A stretch of 39,197 nucleotides of DNA, taken from Methylobacterium iners. Lineage in GTDB: Bacteria; Pseudomonadota; Alphaproteobacteria; Rhizobiales; Beijerinckiaceae. Positions 15,336 to 24,951 of the stretch are shown here, piece after piece. Location: assembly GCF_022179305.1 (NCBI RefSeq), contig NZ_BPQP01000002.1:1-39197 (forward strand), given 5' to 3'. How positions within the stretch are numbered: the stretch's first letter is position 1; each line of letters starts with the position of its first letter. The position numbers were made by a program, and so were the translations under genes. The notes beneath the pieces were generated by a model. It made no database searches, was not told the origin of the DNA, and saw nothing but the letters and a program-made list of their open reading frames with translations.

Positions 15336-18300
15336 CTACTCCGCCGGGGCGGGATGGCCGCCCGGTTCCGGAGCAGCCTCCGGCTTCAAGCCCTCTTCCA
15401 CGTCCTTGCGCCGGAAGAAGCGCATCACGACGACGAAGAACACCGGCACGAACAGCACCGCCAGCACGGTCGCCGAGATCATGCCGCCCATCACGCCGGT
15501 GCCGATCGCCTGCTGGCTCTTCGAGGCGGCGCCGGTGGCGATGGCGAGTGGCACGACGCCGAAGATGAAGGCCAGCGAGGTCATGACGATCGGGCGGAAG
15601 CGCAGCGTCGCCGCCTCGATGGTGGCATCGACGATCGAGGTGCCGGGCTTCCAGAGGTCCTTGGCGAACTCGACGATCAGGATCGCGTTCTTGGCCGACA
15701 GGCCGATGATCGTGATGAGCCCGATCTTGAAGTAGACGTCGTTGGGCATGCCGCGCAGGTAGACCGCCGCCACCGAGCCGACGACGCCGAGCGGGATGAC
15801 CAGCAGCACCGAGAACGGGATCGACCAGCTCTCGTAGAGCGCGGCCAGGCACAGGAACACGATCAGCACGGAGAGCGCGAGGAGCAGGGTGGCCTGACTG
15901 CCCGCCTGCTTCTCCTGCAGCGACTGCCCGGTCCAGGCGTAGCCGAAGCCCTTGGGCAATTGCTGCATCAGGCGCTCCATCTCGGCGATGGTGTCGCCGG
16001 AGGTGTAGCCCGGCGCCGGCTCGCCGGTGATGCGCACCGATTGATAGCCGTTGAAGCCGATGATCTGGGCCGGGCCGACGCTCCACTTCAGGTCGGCGAA
16101 GGACGACATCGGCACCATCGTGCCCTGCGCGTTCTTGACCCCGTAATTCAGGAGGTCGGTGGCCTGCAGACGCTGGAGGTCCTCGGATTGGACGATCACG
16201 CGCTGCATCTTGCCGCGGTTCGGGAAGTCGTTGGTGTAGACGGAGCCGAGATTGACCTGGATCGTCTGGTTGATCTCCTCGAAGCTGACGCCGAGCGCCG
16301 CCGCCTTCTCGCGGTCGATGACGAGCTCGGCCTGGGGTGCCGGCGGCAGGCCCTCGACATAGACCTTCTGGAGCACGGGGCTCTTCTTGGCGAGCGAAAG
16401 CAGCTGCTCCTGCGCCGCCATCAGGGCCGAGTAGCCCTTCTGCGCCCGATCCTGCAGGCGGAACGAGAAGCCTGAGGCGTTGCCGAGGTTGTCGATCGGC
16501 GGCGGTTCGAGCGCCTGGATCACCGCGTCGCGGTAGCCCGAGAGCGCCTTGTTGGTGCCCTCCACGAGCTTGGCCGCGGAGTTGGCCGCGTCGCGCTCGC
16601 TCCAGGGCTTCAGGGTCACGAAGGCCTGGGACGTCATCTGGCCCTGGCCCGAGAACGAGAAGCCGTTGACGATCGTCACGGTCGCCACGCCGGGCTGCGC
16701 GAGCAGGTGCTCCTCGACCTTCTTCACGGCGGCGGCCGTGCGGTTGAACGAGGAGCCGGGCGGCGTCTGGATGTCGACGGTGAAGAAGCCCTGGTCCTCC
16801 ACCGGCAGGAAGCCCTCGGGCATCCGCACGAAGGCGTAGGCGAGGCCGGCGACGAGGATGAGGTAGATCACCATCACGCGGCCCGACCGTGCGATGAGGG
16901 CCGAGACGCCGCGGCCGTAGCGCGCGGTCTCGCGGTCGACGAGGCGGTTGAACCAGCCGAAGACCCCGCCCTTGGCGTGGCCGTGCCCCTTCTCGACGGG
17001 CTTGAGCAGGGTCGCGCAGAGCGCCGGCGTCAGGGTGAGCGCGAGCAGCGCCGAGAAGGCGATCGAGGTCACCATCGCGATCGAGAACTGCCGGTAGATG
17101 ATGCCCACCGAGCCGGGGAAGAAGGCCATCGGGATGAACACCGCGACGAGCACCAGCGTGATGCCGATGATGGCGCCGGTGATCTGGCTCATCGCCTTCT
17201 TGGTGGCCTCCTTCGGGGAGAGGCCCTCCTCGTTCATGATGCGCTCGACGTTCTCGACGACGACGATGGCGTCGTCGACGAGGATGCCGATGGCGAGCAC
17301 CATGCCGAACATCGTCAGCACGTTCACCGAGAAGCCCGAGAGCAGCATCACCAGGCAGGTGCCCATGAGCGCGATCGGCACGACGATGGTCGGGATCAGC
17401 GTGTAGCGGATGTTCTGCAGGAACAGGTACATCACCACGAAGACGAGCACGACCGCCTCAATCAAGGTCATGAAGACCTTCTTGATCGAGGCGTTCACGG
17501 CCGGGGTGATGTCGTAGGGAATGTCCCACTTCACGTTGGAGGGGAAGAACTGGGACAGTTCCTCCATCTTGGCGCGGATGGCCGAGGCCGTCTGGAGGGC
17601 GTTGCCGTCGGGCGCGAGCGTCACGGAAATGCCGGCTGCCTCGCCGCCGTTGAGCCGGGTCGTGAACTTGTAATCCTCGCCGCCGAGCTCGATCCGCGCG
17701 ATGTCGCGCAGGCGCACGTTGGAGCCGTCCGGATTGGCCCGCAGGACGATCGCGCCGAACTCCTCCGGCGCCGTCATCTGCCCCTTGACGATGATCGGGA
17801 AGTTGATCGGGTTCGTCGAGGGGCTCGGCTGGGCGCCCACCGCGCCCGAGGCGATCTGCGCGTTCTGCGCCGTGATCGCCTTCGAGACGTCGGAGGCGTT
17901 GAGCGACAGGCCCCGCAGCTTGTCGGGGTCGATCCAGACGCGCAGGCTGCGCTCAGTGGAGTAGAGCGTGGCGCGGCCGACGCCGGGAATGCGGCGGATT
18001 TCGTTGATGACGTTGCGGATGAGGAAGTCGCCGAGCGCGATCTCGTCCATCGAGCCGTCGGGCGACACCATGGTGATGATCTGGAGCGTCGCGGCGGAGG
18101 CCTCCTCCACGAGGGTGCCCTGCTGGCGCACCTCCGCCGGAAGCCGCGCCTCGATGCGCTTGAGCCGGTTCTGGACCTCGACGCCGGCGAGGCTCGGATC
18201 GGTGCCGGGCTGGAACTGCGCGGTGATCTCGACGACGCCGAACCCGTCGCTGGCGGATTCGAAGCTGAGGATGTTGGCCGCGCCGTTCAGCTCATCCTCG

Positions 18301-18494
18301 ATGAGCCGCGTGGTGCCCGTGTAGAGGTTCTCCACCGAGGCGCCCGGATAGGCGGTGGACAGCGCGATCGAGGGCGGCGCGATGATCGGATACTGCGCGA
18401 TCGGCAGGTTCGGGAGCGCGAGGGCGCCGCCCAGGCAGATGAACAGCGCGATGACCCAGGCGAAGACCGGACGGTCGATGAAGAAGCGGGCCAT
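15336..18494 (-). CDS. RND multidrug efflux permease (AcrB/MexB, HAE1 type)
   Basis: This 1052-residue inner-membrane proton-driven pump has normal family length. It begins MARFFIDRPVFAWVIALFIC and has the HAE1 signatures AQYPIIAPPSI, the proton-relay aspartates in GILVDDAIVVVENVERIM and the second-half membrane bundle ending GTGVMGGMISATVLAVLFVP. It works with a periplasmic adaptor and an outer-membrane channel. The adaptor gene ends 3 bases upstream, so they form one operon. No TolC-like gene or dedicated repressor is adjacent. Confidence 0.96.
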   Translation of the reverse strand: MARFFIDRPVFAWVIALFICLGGALALPNLPIAQYPIIAPPSIALSTAYPGASVENLYTGTTRLIEDELNGAANILSFESASDGFGVVEITAQFQPGTDPSLAGVEVQNRLKRIEARLPAEVRQQGTLVEEASAATLQIITMVSPDGSMDEIALGDFLIRNVINEIRRIPGVGRATLYSTERSLRVWIDPDKLRGLSLNASDVSKAITAQNAQIASGAVGAQPSPSTNPINFPIIVKGQMTAPEEFGAIVLRANPDGSNVRLRDIARIELGGEDYKFTTRLNGGEAAGISVTLAPDGNALQTASAIRAKMEELSQFFPSNVKWDIPYDITPAVNASIKKVFMTLIEAVVLVFVVMYLFLQNIRYTLIPTIVVPIALMGTCLVMLLSGFSVNVLTMFGMVLAIGILVDDAIVVVENVERIMNEEGLSPKEATKKAMSQITGAIIGITLVLVAVFIPMAFFPGSVGIIYRQFSIAMVTSIAFSALLALTLTPALCATLLKPVEKGHGHAKGGVFGWFNRLVDRETARYGRGVSALIARSGRVMVIYLILVAGLAYAFVRMPEGFLPVEDQGFFTVDIQTPPGSSFNRTAAAVKKVEEHLLAQPGVATVTIVNGFSFSGQGQMTSQAFVTLKPWSERDAANSAAKLVEGTNKALSGYRDAVIQALEPPPIDNLGNASGFSFRLQDRAQKGYSALMAAQEQLLSLAKKSPVLQKVYVEGLPPAPQAELVIDREKAAALGVSFEEINQTIQVNLGSVYTNDFPNRGKMQRVIVQSEDLQRLQATDLLNYGVKNAQGTMVPMSSFADLKWSVGPAQIIGFNGYQSVRITGEPAPGYTSGDTIAEMERLMQQLPKGFGYAWTGQSLQEKQAGSQATLLLALSVLIVFLCLAALYESWSIPFSVLLVIPLGVVGSVAAVYLRGMPNDVYFKIGLITIIGLSAKNAILIVEFAKDLWKPGTSIVDATIEAATLRFRPIVMTSLAFIFGVVPLAIATGAASKSQQAIGTGVMGGMISATVLAVLFVPVFFVVVMRFFRRKDVEEGLKPEAAPEPGGHPAPAE

Positions 18495-18497
18495 GGC

Positions 18498-19742
18498 TCA
18501 GCGCACCTCGACGACCGGCTGTGCCGCCTGAGGCACCTCGGTCCCGTCCGGTTCCTGGGCCTTGAGCTCCGCCTGGGCGACGCTCCCCATGGGGTCGACG
18601 GGCTTGACCTGCATTCCCGCGCTGATCTTCTGGACGCCCTCGACCACGACGCGGTCGCCGGGCTTCAGGCCTTCGCGGATGACCCATTGGTTCTCGACCA
18701 CCGGCCCGACCTCGACGGGCTGGAGCATGACCTTGTCGCCCTCGCGCACCACCCAGACCTCGGACTTGCCGTCATTGGTGCGCTGAACGGCCTGCTGGGG
18801 CACGGCGATGGCGTCGGTGTCGATGCCCTGCTTGATCCGCGCCCGCACGTACATGCCGGGAAAGAGCTCGTCCTGCGGGTTGGGGAACAGCACGCGCAGG
18901 GTGACCTGGCCGGTGCTCGGGTCGGCGGTCACCTCGGAGAACAGGAGCTTGCCGGCGGAAGGATAGAAGGCGCCGTCATCCATGATCAGGCGGACGTTCG
19001 CGGAATCGTTGGCGAGCCGCGAGAGCTCGCCGCTGGCGAGGTCGCGCCGGAGCTTGTTCAACTCGCCGACCGATTGGGTGATGTCGACGTAGATCGGGTC
19101 GAGCTGCTGGATCGTGGCGAGGTTCGCCGTCCCGCCCTGCTCGACCAGCGCACCTTCCGTCAGCAGCGCGCGGCCGATGCGTCCCGAGATCGGGGCGCGC
19201 ACATCCGTGTAGCCGAGGTTGAGCCTGGCGCGATCGCGGGCCGCCTTGGCGCCGGCGACCTCCGCCTCCGCCTGCTTCTGCGCGGCATAGGCCGAGTCGT
19301 ATTGTGCCTGGCTCGCGGTCTGGCGCGAGAGCAGCTGCTCGAGCCGGTCCGCCTGCTGCTGCGCGAGCACGAGGGCCGCCTCGGTGCGGGCGAGCACGGC
19401 CTCCGCGCTCTGCAGCTCGACCTGGAACGGCGCGGGATCGATCTTGTAGAGGACGTCGCCCTCCTTGACCAAGCTGCCCTGCTCGAAGGTCCGCTTGATC
19501 ACGAGCCCGGCGACGCGCGAGCGCACCTCCGCGATCCGCAAGGGTGCGACGCGGCCGGGCAGGTCGCGCTGGTAGGGGATCGGCTGCGCCTTGACCGTGA
19601 CGATGCTGACCTCGGGCGGCGGCGGCGGCACGGTCGCGGCACCTTGCTGCTTCTGGTTGCAAGCCGAGAGGACGAGCAGGATGGCGCCACCGGTGAGTGA
19701 GGCCGGCCAGGTCCAGCGGACTTGGTTGATGAGGGTCGTCAC
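18498..19742 (-). CDS. RND efflux periplasmic adaptor (membrane fusion lipoprotein)
   Basis: This 414-residue protein is AcrA/MexA-like. It has a lipoprotein signal with lipobox LSAC (Cys28) and a split biotinyl-lipoyl domain (RVAPLRIAEVRSRVAGLVIK, NLGYTDVRAPISGRIGRALL). The alpha-hairpin lies between (LARTEAALVLAQQQADRLEQ…), and the beta-barrel and membrane-proximal domains follow (VTADPSTGQVTLRVLFPNPQ). The frame is open further upstream, but GTG at 19740-19742 places the signal peptide correctly and has AGGAG upstream. It is followed directly by the permease. Confidence 0.92.
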   Translation of the reverse strand: MTTLINQVRWTWPASLTGGAILLVLSACNQKQQGAATVPPPPPEVSIVTVKAQPIPYQRDLPGRVAPLRIAEVRSRVAGLVIKRTFEQGSLVKEGDVLYKIDPAPFQVELQSAEAVLARTEAALVLAQQQADRLEQLLSRQTASQAQYDSAYAAQKQAEAEVAGAKAARDRARLNLGYTDVRAPISGRIGRALLTEGALVEQGGTANLATIQQLDPIYVDITQSVGELNKLRRDLASGELSRLANDSANVRLIMDDGAFYPSAGKLLFSEVTADPSTGQVTLRVLFPNPQDELFPGMYVRARIKQGIDTDAIAVPQQAVQRTNDGKSEVWVVREGDKVMLQPVEVGPVVENQWVIREGLKPGDRVVVEGVQKISAGMQVKPVDPMGSVAQAELKAQEPDGTEVPQAAQPVVEVR

Positions 19743-20053
19743 GATCGATCTGCTCCTGCGGCGTTCGTCAGTGCAGGCCGCATTCGCAGCCGCCGCCAAC
19801 GTTCCATGGATAATCTCGAGCCCTTCGCCGCAGCCGGCTTGCGCGGCTCGTGGCTGTGGCAAGCGCCGGGCCACCGTGATCGGGGCCCGGACGTAGGATG
19901 CAGGGTGCACCGCGGGAAGAGTCCGTCCGTTCCGCCCCGCAGAGGCGGACGGCGCGGTGCGTCGCGCACGACCTTGACGGTTGTGGGGCAGATCGCACGA
20001 TGCGCCGGCGATGCCGCGGCTCCGCGCGGAAATGTGATCGCGCGAAGAGCGTC
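19743..20053. other. Intergenic region upstream of the RND operon
   Basis: This 311-bp stretch holds no supported gene; frames on both strands are GC-driven shadows. It must contain the promoter of the adaptor-permease operon, but no palindromic operator stands out and there is no divergent TetR or MarR gene. Confidence 0.4.
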
Positions 20054-20455
20054 TCAGGCCGCGAGGCGGGGAGGGCGCTCCGGAAGGCGCCCGTCGGCTA
20101 TCGAAGCCAGGTCGATCTGGGGCCGCGGCAGGCGCCGACCGGCATCAAGGTTCGACGGCCCTGCATGGGCCGAGGCGCCCTGCCAAGGGTCACCGGCCAC
20201 CTCCTCGGCATCGATCGCAGCGATGCCGAACGAGCGCGACGCCGGCTCGGGGACGTCCGGCACGGCCATCTGGATCACCGCTCCGGATGCTCCGCCCATC
20301 TCGGTCGGCGCCGTACGGCCATCCGCTGCGACGGCGAAGACGAGGAGCAGGATCGAGAGGCAGACGAGCAGCGACGGCGCGACGCGCCCGAGGCTCGCGC
20401 GGGCCATCACCTTCGATGCGAGGTCCCCGAGGGAGGAGCGGCGCATGATCGACAT
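20054..20455 (-). CDS. Hypothetical protein with one N-terminal membrane segment (133 aa)
   Basis: After a basic start (MSIMRRSSLGDLASKVMARA) there is one hydrophobic segment, APSLLVCLSILLLVFAVAAD. A proline-, alanine- and aspartate-rich tail follows with no recognisable fold. It is probably membrane-anchored with a periplasmic tail. The start is uncertain: ATG at 20453-20455 or the next in-frame ATGs, none with a clear ribosome site. It is divergent from the L,D-transpeptidase. No family is recognised. Confidence 0.45.
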   Translation of the reverse strand: MSIMRRSSLGDLASKVMARASLGRVAPSLLVCLSILLLVFAVAADGRTAPTEMGGASGAVIQMAVPDVPEPASRSFGIAAIDAEEVAGDPWQGASAHAGPSNLDAGRRLPRPQIDLASIADGRLPERPPRLAA

Positions 20456-20743
20456 GGAAGGCTGCAATCTCACGGTTGTGACAGTGGTGGCAGGCTGGGC
20501 CGCCTGCAATCGACCTGCGACATCCTGTCAAAGCTCCGAACCATCGTGTTCGGTAGGAGCACCGGGCGTGGTGAACATTCCGTTGCCGGAATCCCACGCG
20601 CGGGCCGCGTCGTGGCGGCCGGCGGTTGACCTGCCCGGCCGTCGCGGCCAAGCCTGGCCCGCTTGAACCGCCGCAGAGCCCCTCAACAGGACCCGACATC
20701 CCGTCTTCGCCGGCGATGGCCCGTCCGGTCAGAAAGGAAGTCC

Positions 20744-21325
20744 ATGCGTCAGCGCCGCACTCGTCTCGCAATCGCATTCCAAGTCGGCGCGCTCGCCGTC
20801 GCCGTGGCGGCTGCGCAACCGGCGCCGGCGGGCCCGTTCGACAGCGGCCCGATCGCCGACTTCATGAACATCTTCCGGGAACAGGCGATCCCCCGCGAGA
20901 CCGTCGCCTGGACGGGCGGGGAGAAGCCCGGCACCATCGTGATCGCCACCGGCAAGCGCCGCCTGTACTACGTGCTCGGCGGGGGCCAAGCCATCCGCTA
21001 CGGCGTCGGTGTCGGCCGCCAGGGCTTCTCCTGGGCGGGCGTGAAGACCGTGACGATGAAGAAGGAATGGCCGGACTGGCGGCCGCCGCCACAGATGCTG
21101 GCGCGCCGGCCCGACCTGCCGCGCTACATGGCCGGCGGCCAGGACAACCCGCTCGGCGCGCGCGCCCTCTATCTCGGCTCCTCGCTCTACCGCATCCATG
21201 GTTCGAACGAGCCCGAGACGATCGGGGCGGCGGTCTCGTCCGGCTGCATCCGCATGACCAACCGGGACATCGTGGACCTCTACGATCGGACGCGGGTCGG
21301 CACGAAGGTCATCGTGCGCAACTGA
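20744..21325 (+). CDS. L,D-transpeptidase (YkuD family)
   Basis: This 193-residue protein has a signal peptide ending near AQPAPAG. The YkuD catalytic motif is complete: H152 in YRIHGSNEPETIG and the nucleophile C168 in AVSSGCIRMTNRDI. It forms 3-3 peptidoglycan cross-links or attaches proteins to the wall in the periplasm. ATG at 20744 follows AAAGGAAG. The architecture (short linker, catalytic domain, no LysM) is common in alphaproteobacteria. A transporter gene follows after 48 bp. Confidence 0.92.
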   Translation: MRQRRTRLAIAFQVGALAVAVAAAQPAPAGPFDSGPIADFMNIFREQAIPRETVAWTGGEKPGTIVIATGKRRLYYVLGGGQAIRYGVGVGRQGFSWAGVKTVTMKKEWPDWRPPPQMLARRPDLPRYMAGGQDNPLGARALYLGSSLYRIHGSNEPETIGAAVSSGCIRMTNRDIVDLYDRTRVGTKVIVRN

Positions 21326-21373
21326 GAAGCGCGGCCGTCCGGTCCCGGCCGGCCCGGCCGGGGAGGGCAGGTT

Positions 21374-22174
21374 TTGCTGGAAATCGATCAAAGCCTCATC
21401 GCCGTGCTGTTCGCGGTCGCGGCGGGGGCGGCCTGCGTCGACGCGATCGCGGGCGGCGGTGGTCTGCTGACCCTCCCGGCGCTGCTGCTCGCCGGGCTCG
21501 ATCCCGTCGCGGCCATCGCTACGAGCAAGCTCCAAGCCAGCGCCGGCACGGTCTCGGCGACGATCGCCTTCGCCCGACGCGGACTGATACGCTGGTCGGA
21601 GGCCTGGAAGATCGCCCTCGCCGCCGGCCTCGCCTCGATGGCCGGAGCCCTGTGCGTGAGCCTGCTGCCGCGCGCGGTGCTGGAGGCCGCCGTGCCCGTG
21701 CTGCTCATCGGCATCGCGCTCTACTTCGCCACGGCCCGGCGGATGAGCAGCGAGGACGCGGCCGCGCGGGTCACGCCGGCCTTCTTCGCGCTCACCCTCG
21801 CCCCGGCGGTCGGCTTCTACGACGGCGTGTTCGGACCCGGCGCCGGGTCCTTCTACATGATCGGCTTCGTGACCCTGCTGGGGCTCGGCGTGGTCCGGGC
21901 GACCGCCCACACAAAGCTGGCCAACGCGGCGAGCAATGTCGGCAGCCTGGCGCTCTTCGCGCTCTCGGGCCACGTCGTCTGGACGATCGGTCTCGCGATG
22001 GCGGCGGGCGCCTTCCTCGGCGCGCAGGTGGGCTCGCGCCTGGCGATGCGCCTCGGCGCACGGCTGATCCGGCCGCTCCTCGTCACCATCGCCTGCGCGA
22101 TGGCGGTGCGGCTGCTGGCCAATCCGGAGAACCCGCTGCGGCAGGCGGTGTCGGGGCTCTTCGTCGACGGCTGA
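21374..22174 (+). CDS. TSUP (TauE/SafE) family permease
   Basis: This 266-residue membrane protein shows the duplicated TSUP motif: AVAAGAACVDAIAGGGGLLT in the first half and GFYDGVFGPGAGSFYMIGFV in the second, and about eight membrane helices. Family members export sulfite, sulfoacetate or other sulfonates, or import related anions; the substrate is not readable. The start is TTG at 21374-21376, with GGGAGGGCAGG just upstream. The gene ends 3 bases from the convergent mesaconyl-CoA hydratase gene. Confidence 0.88.
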   Translation: MLEIDQSLIAVLFAVAAGAACVDAIAGGGGLLTLPALLLAGLDPVAAIATSKLQASAGTVSATIAFARRGLIRWSEAWKIALAAGLASMAGALCVSLLPRAVLEAAVPVLLIGIALYFATARRMSSEDAAARVTPAFFALTLAPAVGFYDGVFGPGAGSFYMIGFVTLLGLGVVRATAHTKLANAASNVGSLALFALSGHVVWTIGLAMAAGAFLGAQVGSRLAMRLGARLIRPLLVTIACAMAVRLLANPENPLRQAVSGLFVDG

Positions 22175-22177
22175 GGA

Positions 22178-23224
22178 TCAGCGCGGGATGAACGCCCAGT
22201 AGTCGAGATCGAGGATCACGGCGGGGTCGTACCCTTCGCCCTGCCGGTCCGGGTACGCGCCGCAGGGCTGGTTCTTCGTCGCCACCGTGCGCAGGCGCAG
22301 GGCTCCGATGTCGGTGCGGCCGGGCAATTCGGCCCTCTCCACCACCTCGCTCCAGGCATAGACCGTGTCGCCGGCGAAGAGCGGCGCCACGTGGCGGCCG
22401 GCATTGATGCCGGCGAGCGCGAAGGCGTTGGCGAGGCCGTTGAAGCTCAGGGCGCGGGCGAGCGAGATGACGTGGCCGCCATAGATCAGGCGCTTGCCGA
22501 ACTTGGTCTCGCGGGTCGCCACCGCATCGAAATGCACCTTGGCGGTATTCTGGTAGAGCCGGGTCGCGATCTGGTGCTCGGCCTCTTCCACCGTCATGCC
22601 GTCGACGTGATCGATCTTCTCGCCGGCCTGATAATCGGCGAAGCGGTGAGGGCTCCCGGCGAGTTCGAGATCGTAGGCCGAGGCATCCAGGGGAGGGAGC
22701 GCGCCGGCGAGGTCGGAGGGATCGACGACCTTGGCGAAGGTCGGCACGTGCTCCTGCGCGATCGTCGCCTCGGGATCGCGCTTGCGCACGAGCACCCAGC
22801 GGCAATAGCTCAGCACCGTCTCGCCCTTCTCGTCGGAGCCCGTCGAGCGGACGTAGACCACCCCGGTCTGCCGGTTCGAGCTCTCCTTGAGCCCGATCAC
22901 CTCGGAGACGGTCGAGAGCGTCTCGCCGGGATAGACGGGCCGGCGGAAGCCGCCCTCGGCGTAGCCGAGATTGGCGAGCGCGTTGAGCGAGATGTCCGGC
23001 ACCGTCTTGCCGAACACGACGTGGAAGGTGAGGAGATCGTCGAGCGGGCTCCGCGGATAGCCGATCGCCCGCGCGAAGGCGTCCGAGGACTGGACCGCGA
23101 AGCGCGACCCGTAGAGGGCCGTGTAGAGGGCGACGTCGCCGCTCGTCACCGTGCGCGGCGTGGCATGGCGGATGGTCTCGCCGAGGCGGTAATCCTCGAA
23201 GAAGCGGCCGGGATTGGTCTTCAT
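22178..23224 (-). CDS. Mesaconyl-CoA hydratase (double MaoC-like hot-dog dehydratase)
   Basis: This 348-residue protein has two MaoC-like hot-dog halves. The N-terminal half contains GRFFEDYRLGETIRHATPRT, DVALYTALYGSRFAVQSSDA and GFRRPVYPGETLSTVSEV. The C-terminal half contains KRLIYGGHVISLARALSFNG and HVAPLFAGDTVYAWSEVVER. The pattern and length match mesaconyl-CoA hydratase, which interconverts mesaconyl-CoA and beta-methylmalyl-CoA in the ethylmalonyl-CoA pathway of acetate and C1 assimilation (called mch in Rhodobacter). ATG at 23222-23224 is preferred to an upstream TTG. It is an isolated metabolic gene here. Confidence 0.88.
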   Translation of the reverse strand: MKTNPGRFFEDYRLGETIRHATPRTVTSGDVALYTALYGSRFAVQSSDAFARAIGYPRSPLDDLLTFHVVFGKTVPDISLNALANLGYAEGGFRRPVYPGETLSTVSEVIGLKESSNRQTGVVYVRSTGSDEKGETVLSYCRWVLVRKRDPEATIAQEHVPTFAKVVDPSDLAGALPPLDASAYDLELAGSPHRFADYQAGEKIDHVDGMTVEEAEHQIATRLYQNTAKVHFDAVATRETKFGKRLIYGGHVISLARALSFNGLANAFALAGINAGRHVAPLFAGDTVYAWSEVVERAELPGRTDIGALRLRTVATKNQPCGAYPDRQGEGYDPAVILDLDYWAFIPR

Positions 23225-23261
23225 CGGCGTCAGTCGCGTCCTCTGGGTCGCCAAGCCGCGC

Positions 23262-23564
23262 TCAGCGGATGGTGACGGTGCTCGTCGTCGGGATGAACTC
23301 GTGCAGGAGGCGGCTGACGAAGAGCAGCAGCAAGACGAGGACGATCGGCGAGAGATCGACGCCGCCGAGATTGGGCAGGATGTTGCGGATCGGCCGCAGC
23401 GCCGGCTCGGTCAGCCGGTAGAGCACCTCGCCGATCTGGGAGACGACCGGGTTGCGCACGTTGACCACGTTGAAGGCCACGAGCCAGCTCAGGACCGCGC
23501 TCGCGATCAGCACGTAGATGTAGAGCTGCACCACGGTGTCGAAGAGCCAGAGAAAGGCGTTCAT
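23262..23564 (-). CDS. YggT family membrane protein
   Basis: This 100-residue protein has two hydrophobic helices, LYIYVLIASAVLSWLVAF and IVLVLLLLFVSRLLHEFI. Between them is the YggT signature NPVVSQIGEVLYRLTEPALR followed by PIRNILPNLGGVDLSP. It is a conserved inner-membrane protein of unclear role, linked in some bacteria to division or osmotic tolerance. ATG at 23562-23564 is used; a GTG 33 bases upstream is possible. It is the last core gene before tRNA-Ala. Confidence 0.9.
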   Translation of the reverse strand: MNAFLWLFDTVVQLYIYVLIASAVLSWLVAFNVVNVRNPVVSQIGEVLYRLTEPALRPIRNILPNLGGVDLSPIVLVLLLLFVSRLLHEFIPTTSTVTIR

Positions 23565-23673
23565 GCGCGGGTCCGATGTCCTCGTCGGCCCGTGCACGTG
23601 CTCGGCGGCTTCGCGCGCGACGGCTCGGGGCTGATGCGGAATTGACAGGCCAAGCCGCCCAAGCCTACAAGGC

Positions 23674-23764
<91 letters not shown>

Positions 23765-23825
23765 TTTCTTGCAAGCCTGGTGAATGGCTTAGGTCTCATT
23801 GAGGCGCACCACCGGTAACCCTGAA

Positions 23826-23853
23826 GGTCAACCTGTCACACTGGTGTCACACC
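23826..23853. promoter_or_regulatory. Putative integrase arm-type sites, left end
   Basis: GGTCAACCTGTCACACTGGT is followed by GTCACACC, giving two GTCACA copies 11 bases apart (23835-23840, 23846-23851). A closely related block with three GTCACA copies lies at the right end of the island (38536-38575). Paired repeats at both element ends next to an integrase are typical of arm-binding sites. The role is inferred. Confidence 0.6.
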
Positions 23854-23874
23854 GGATGACGGGAACGACAGGGA

Positions 23875-24903
23875 ATGGCTACAATCCGGAAGCGGGGTTC
23901 ATCCTGGCAGGCCCAAGTGCGCCGCCAAGGCTCTCCACCTATCTCAAGAAGCTTCGCCCTGAAGGCTGATGCTCTCCGGTGGGTCCGGGAAACAGAGCGC
24001 TCGATCGATAGGGCGGACCTGCCGACCACTACCAAGGACCTTCAGCGTATCACCGTGGCTGACCTGCTGGCCCGCTATGAGGCGGAGATGACGGTCAAGA
24101 AGCGTGGGACAGACCGGGAGCGCTACAAGCTGAGGGTTATTCGGTCGCACCCTATCGCAGGCCTTCCCCTGGCCAAGCTGTCAACCGTGGCTGTTTCTCA
24201 GTACCGTGACGATAGGCTGAGAGTCGTACAGGGTGGCACCGTCAGGCGGGAGCTGGCCATCCTCCAGCACTGCCTTGAGGTCGCACGAAAGGAGTGGGGT
24301 ACACCGCTGCTGACCAACCCTGTCCAGAGCGTCACCCTTCCTGAGCCCTCCAGAGCCCGGGATCAGCGCCTTGAGGCAGAGGCAGGACAGAAGCTCCACG
24401 CCGCCATCGGATCAGCCCACGCTTGGTACCTGAGGCCTCTCATGGAGTTGGCCATCGAGACAGGCATGAGGCGCGGCGAACTGTTGGCCCTCCTGTGGAG
24501 CCATGTCAGCCTGGAAAAACGAACGGCCCACCTCCCCATCACCAAGAACGGCCACGCTCGGACGGTGGCGCTTACACCCAAGGCTATTGAGGTACTGAGG
24601 GCGCTGCCTAGGACTGACCCTCGTGTCTTCCCTGTCAGTGGCAATGCCGTTCGCTTGGCTTGGGAGCGCCTGAGGGTACGAGCAGGACTGCCGGGGCTAC
24701 GGTTTCACGATCTCAGACACGAGGCTGTCAGCAGATTCTTTGAGGCAGGACTGAGCATCCCTGAGGTCGCCCTGATGTCCGGCCACCGCGATACCCGGAT
24801 GCTGATGCGCTACACCCACTTGAGGCCTGAGGACGTGGCTGAGAAGCTCGCAAGGGCAGCGAGCGTCAAAGAGACGAGCATACCTACCCTGGGCATTCCC
24901 TAA
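23875..24903 (+). CDS. Tyrosine integrase of the tRNA-Ala island
   Basis: This 342-residue recombinase has an N-terminal arm-binding segment (TIRKRGSSWQAQVRRQG, SRSFALKADALRWVRETER), a SAM-like core-binding domain and a catalytic domain. Candidate active-site residues are R199 (ETGMRRGELLAL), K224, H278/R281 (FHDLRHEAVSRF), H304 (SGHRDTRMLMRY) and Y313. It catalyses insertion and excision at tRNA-Ala. The gene reads inward from the left attachment repeat. Codon use is close to that of the core genome. Confidence 0.95.
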   Translation: MATIRKRGSSWQAQVRRQGSPPISRSFALKADALRWVRETERSIDRADLPTTTKDLQRITVADLLARYEAEMTVKKRGTDRERYKLRVIRSHPIAGLPLAKLSTVAVSQYRDDRLRVVQGGTVRRELAILQHCLEVARKEWGTPLLTNPVQSVTLPEPSRARDQRLEAEAGQKLHAAIGSAHAWYLRPLMELAIETGMRRGELLALLWSHVSLEKRTAHLPITKNGHARTVALTPKAIEVLRALPRTDPRVFPVSGNAVRLAWERLRVRAGLPGLRFHDLRHEAVSRFFEAGLSIPEVALMSGHRDTRMLMRYTHLRPEDVAEKLARAASVKETSIPTLGIP

Positions 24904-24951
24904 GCTAAGCCTTAAGCTCTTACCACAGCGCCGCTGGCGGGAGGGCCGGAC

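Noticed and set aside
16707-19700. 997-codon plus-strand open frame
   Set aside because: It is antisense to the RND permease and adaptor and is an extreme D/R/H/G-rich composition artefact of high-GC codon usage.
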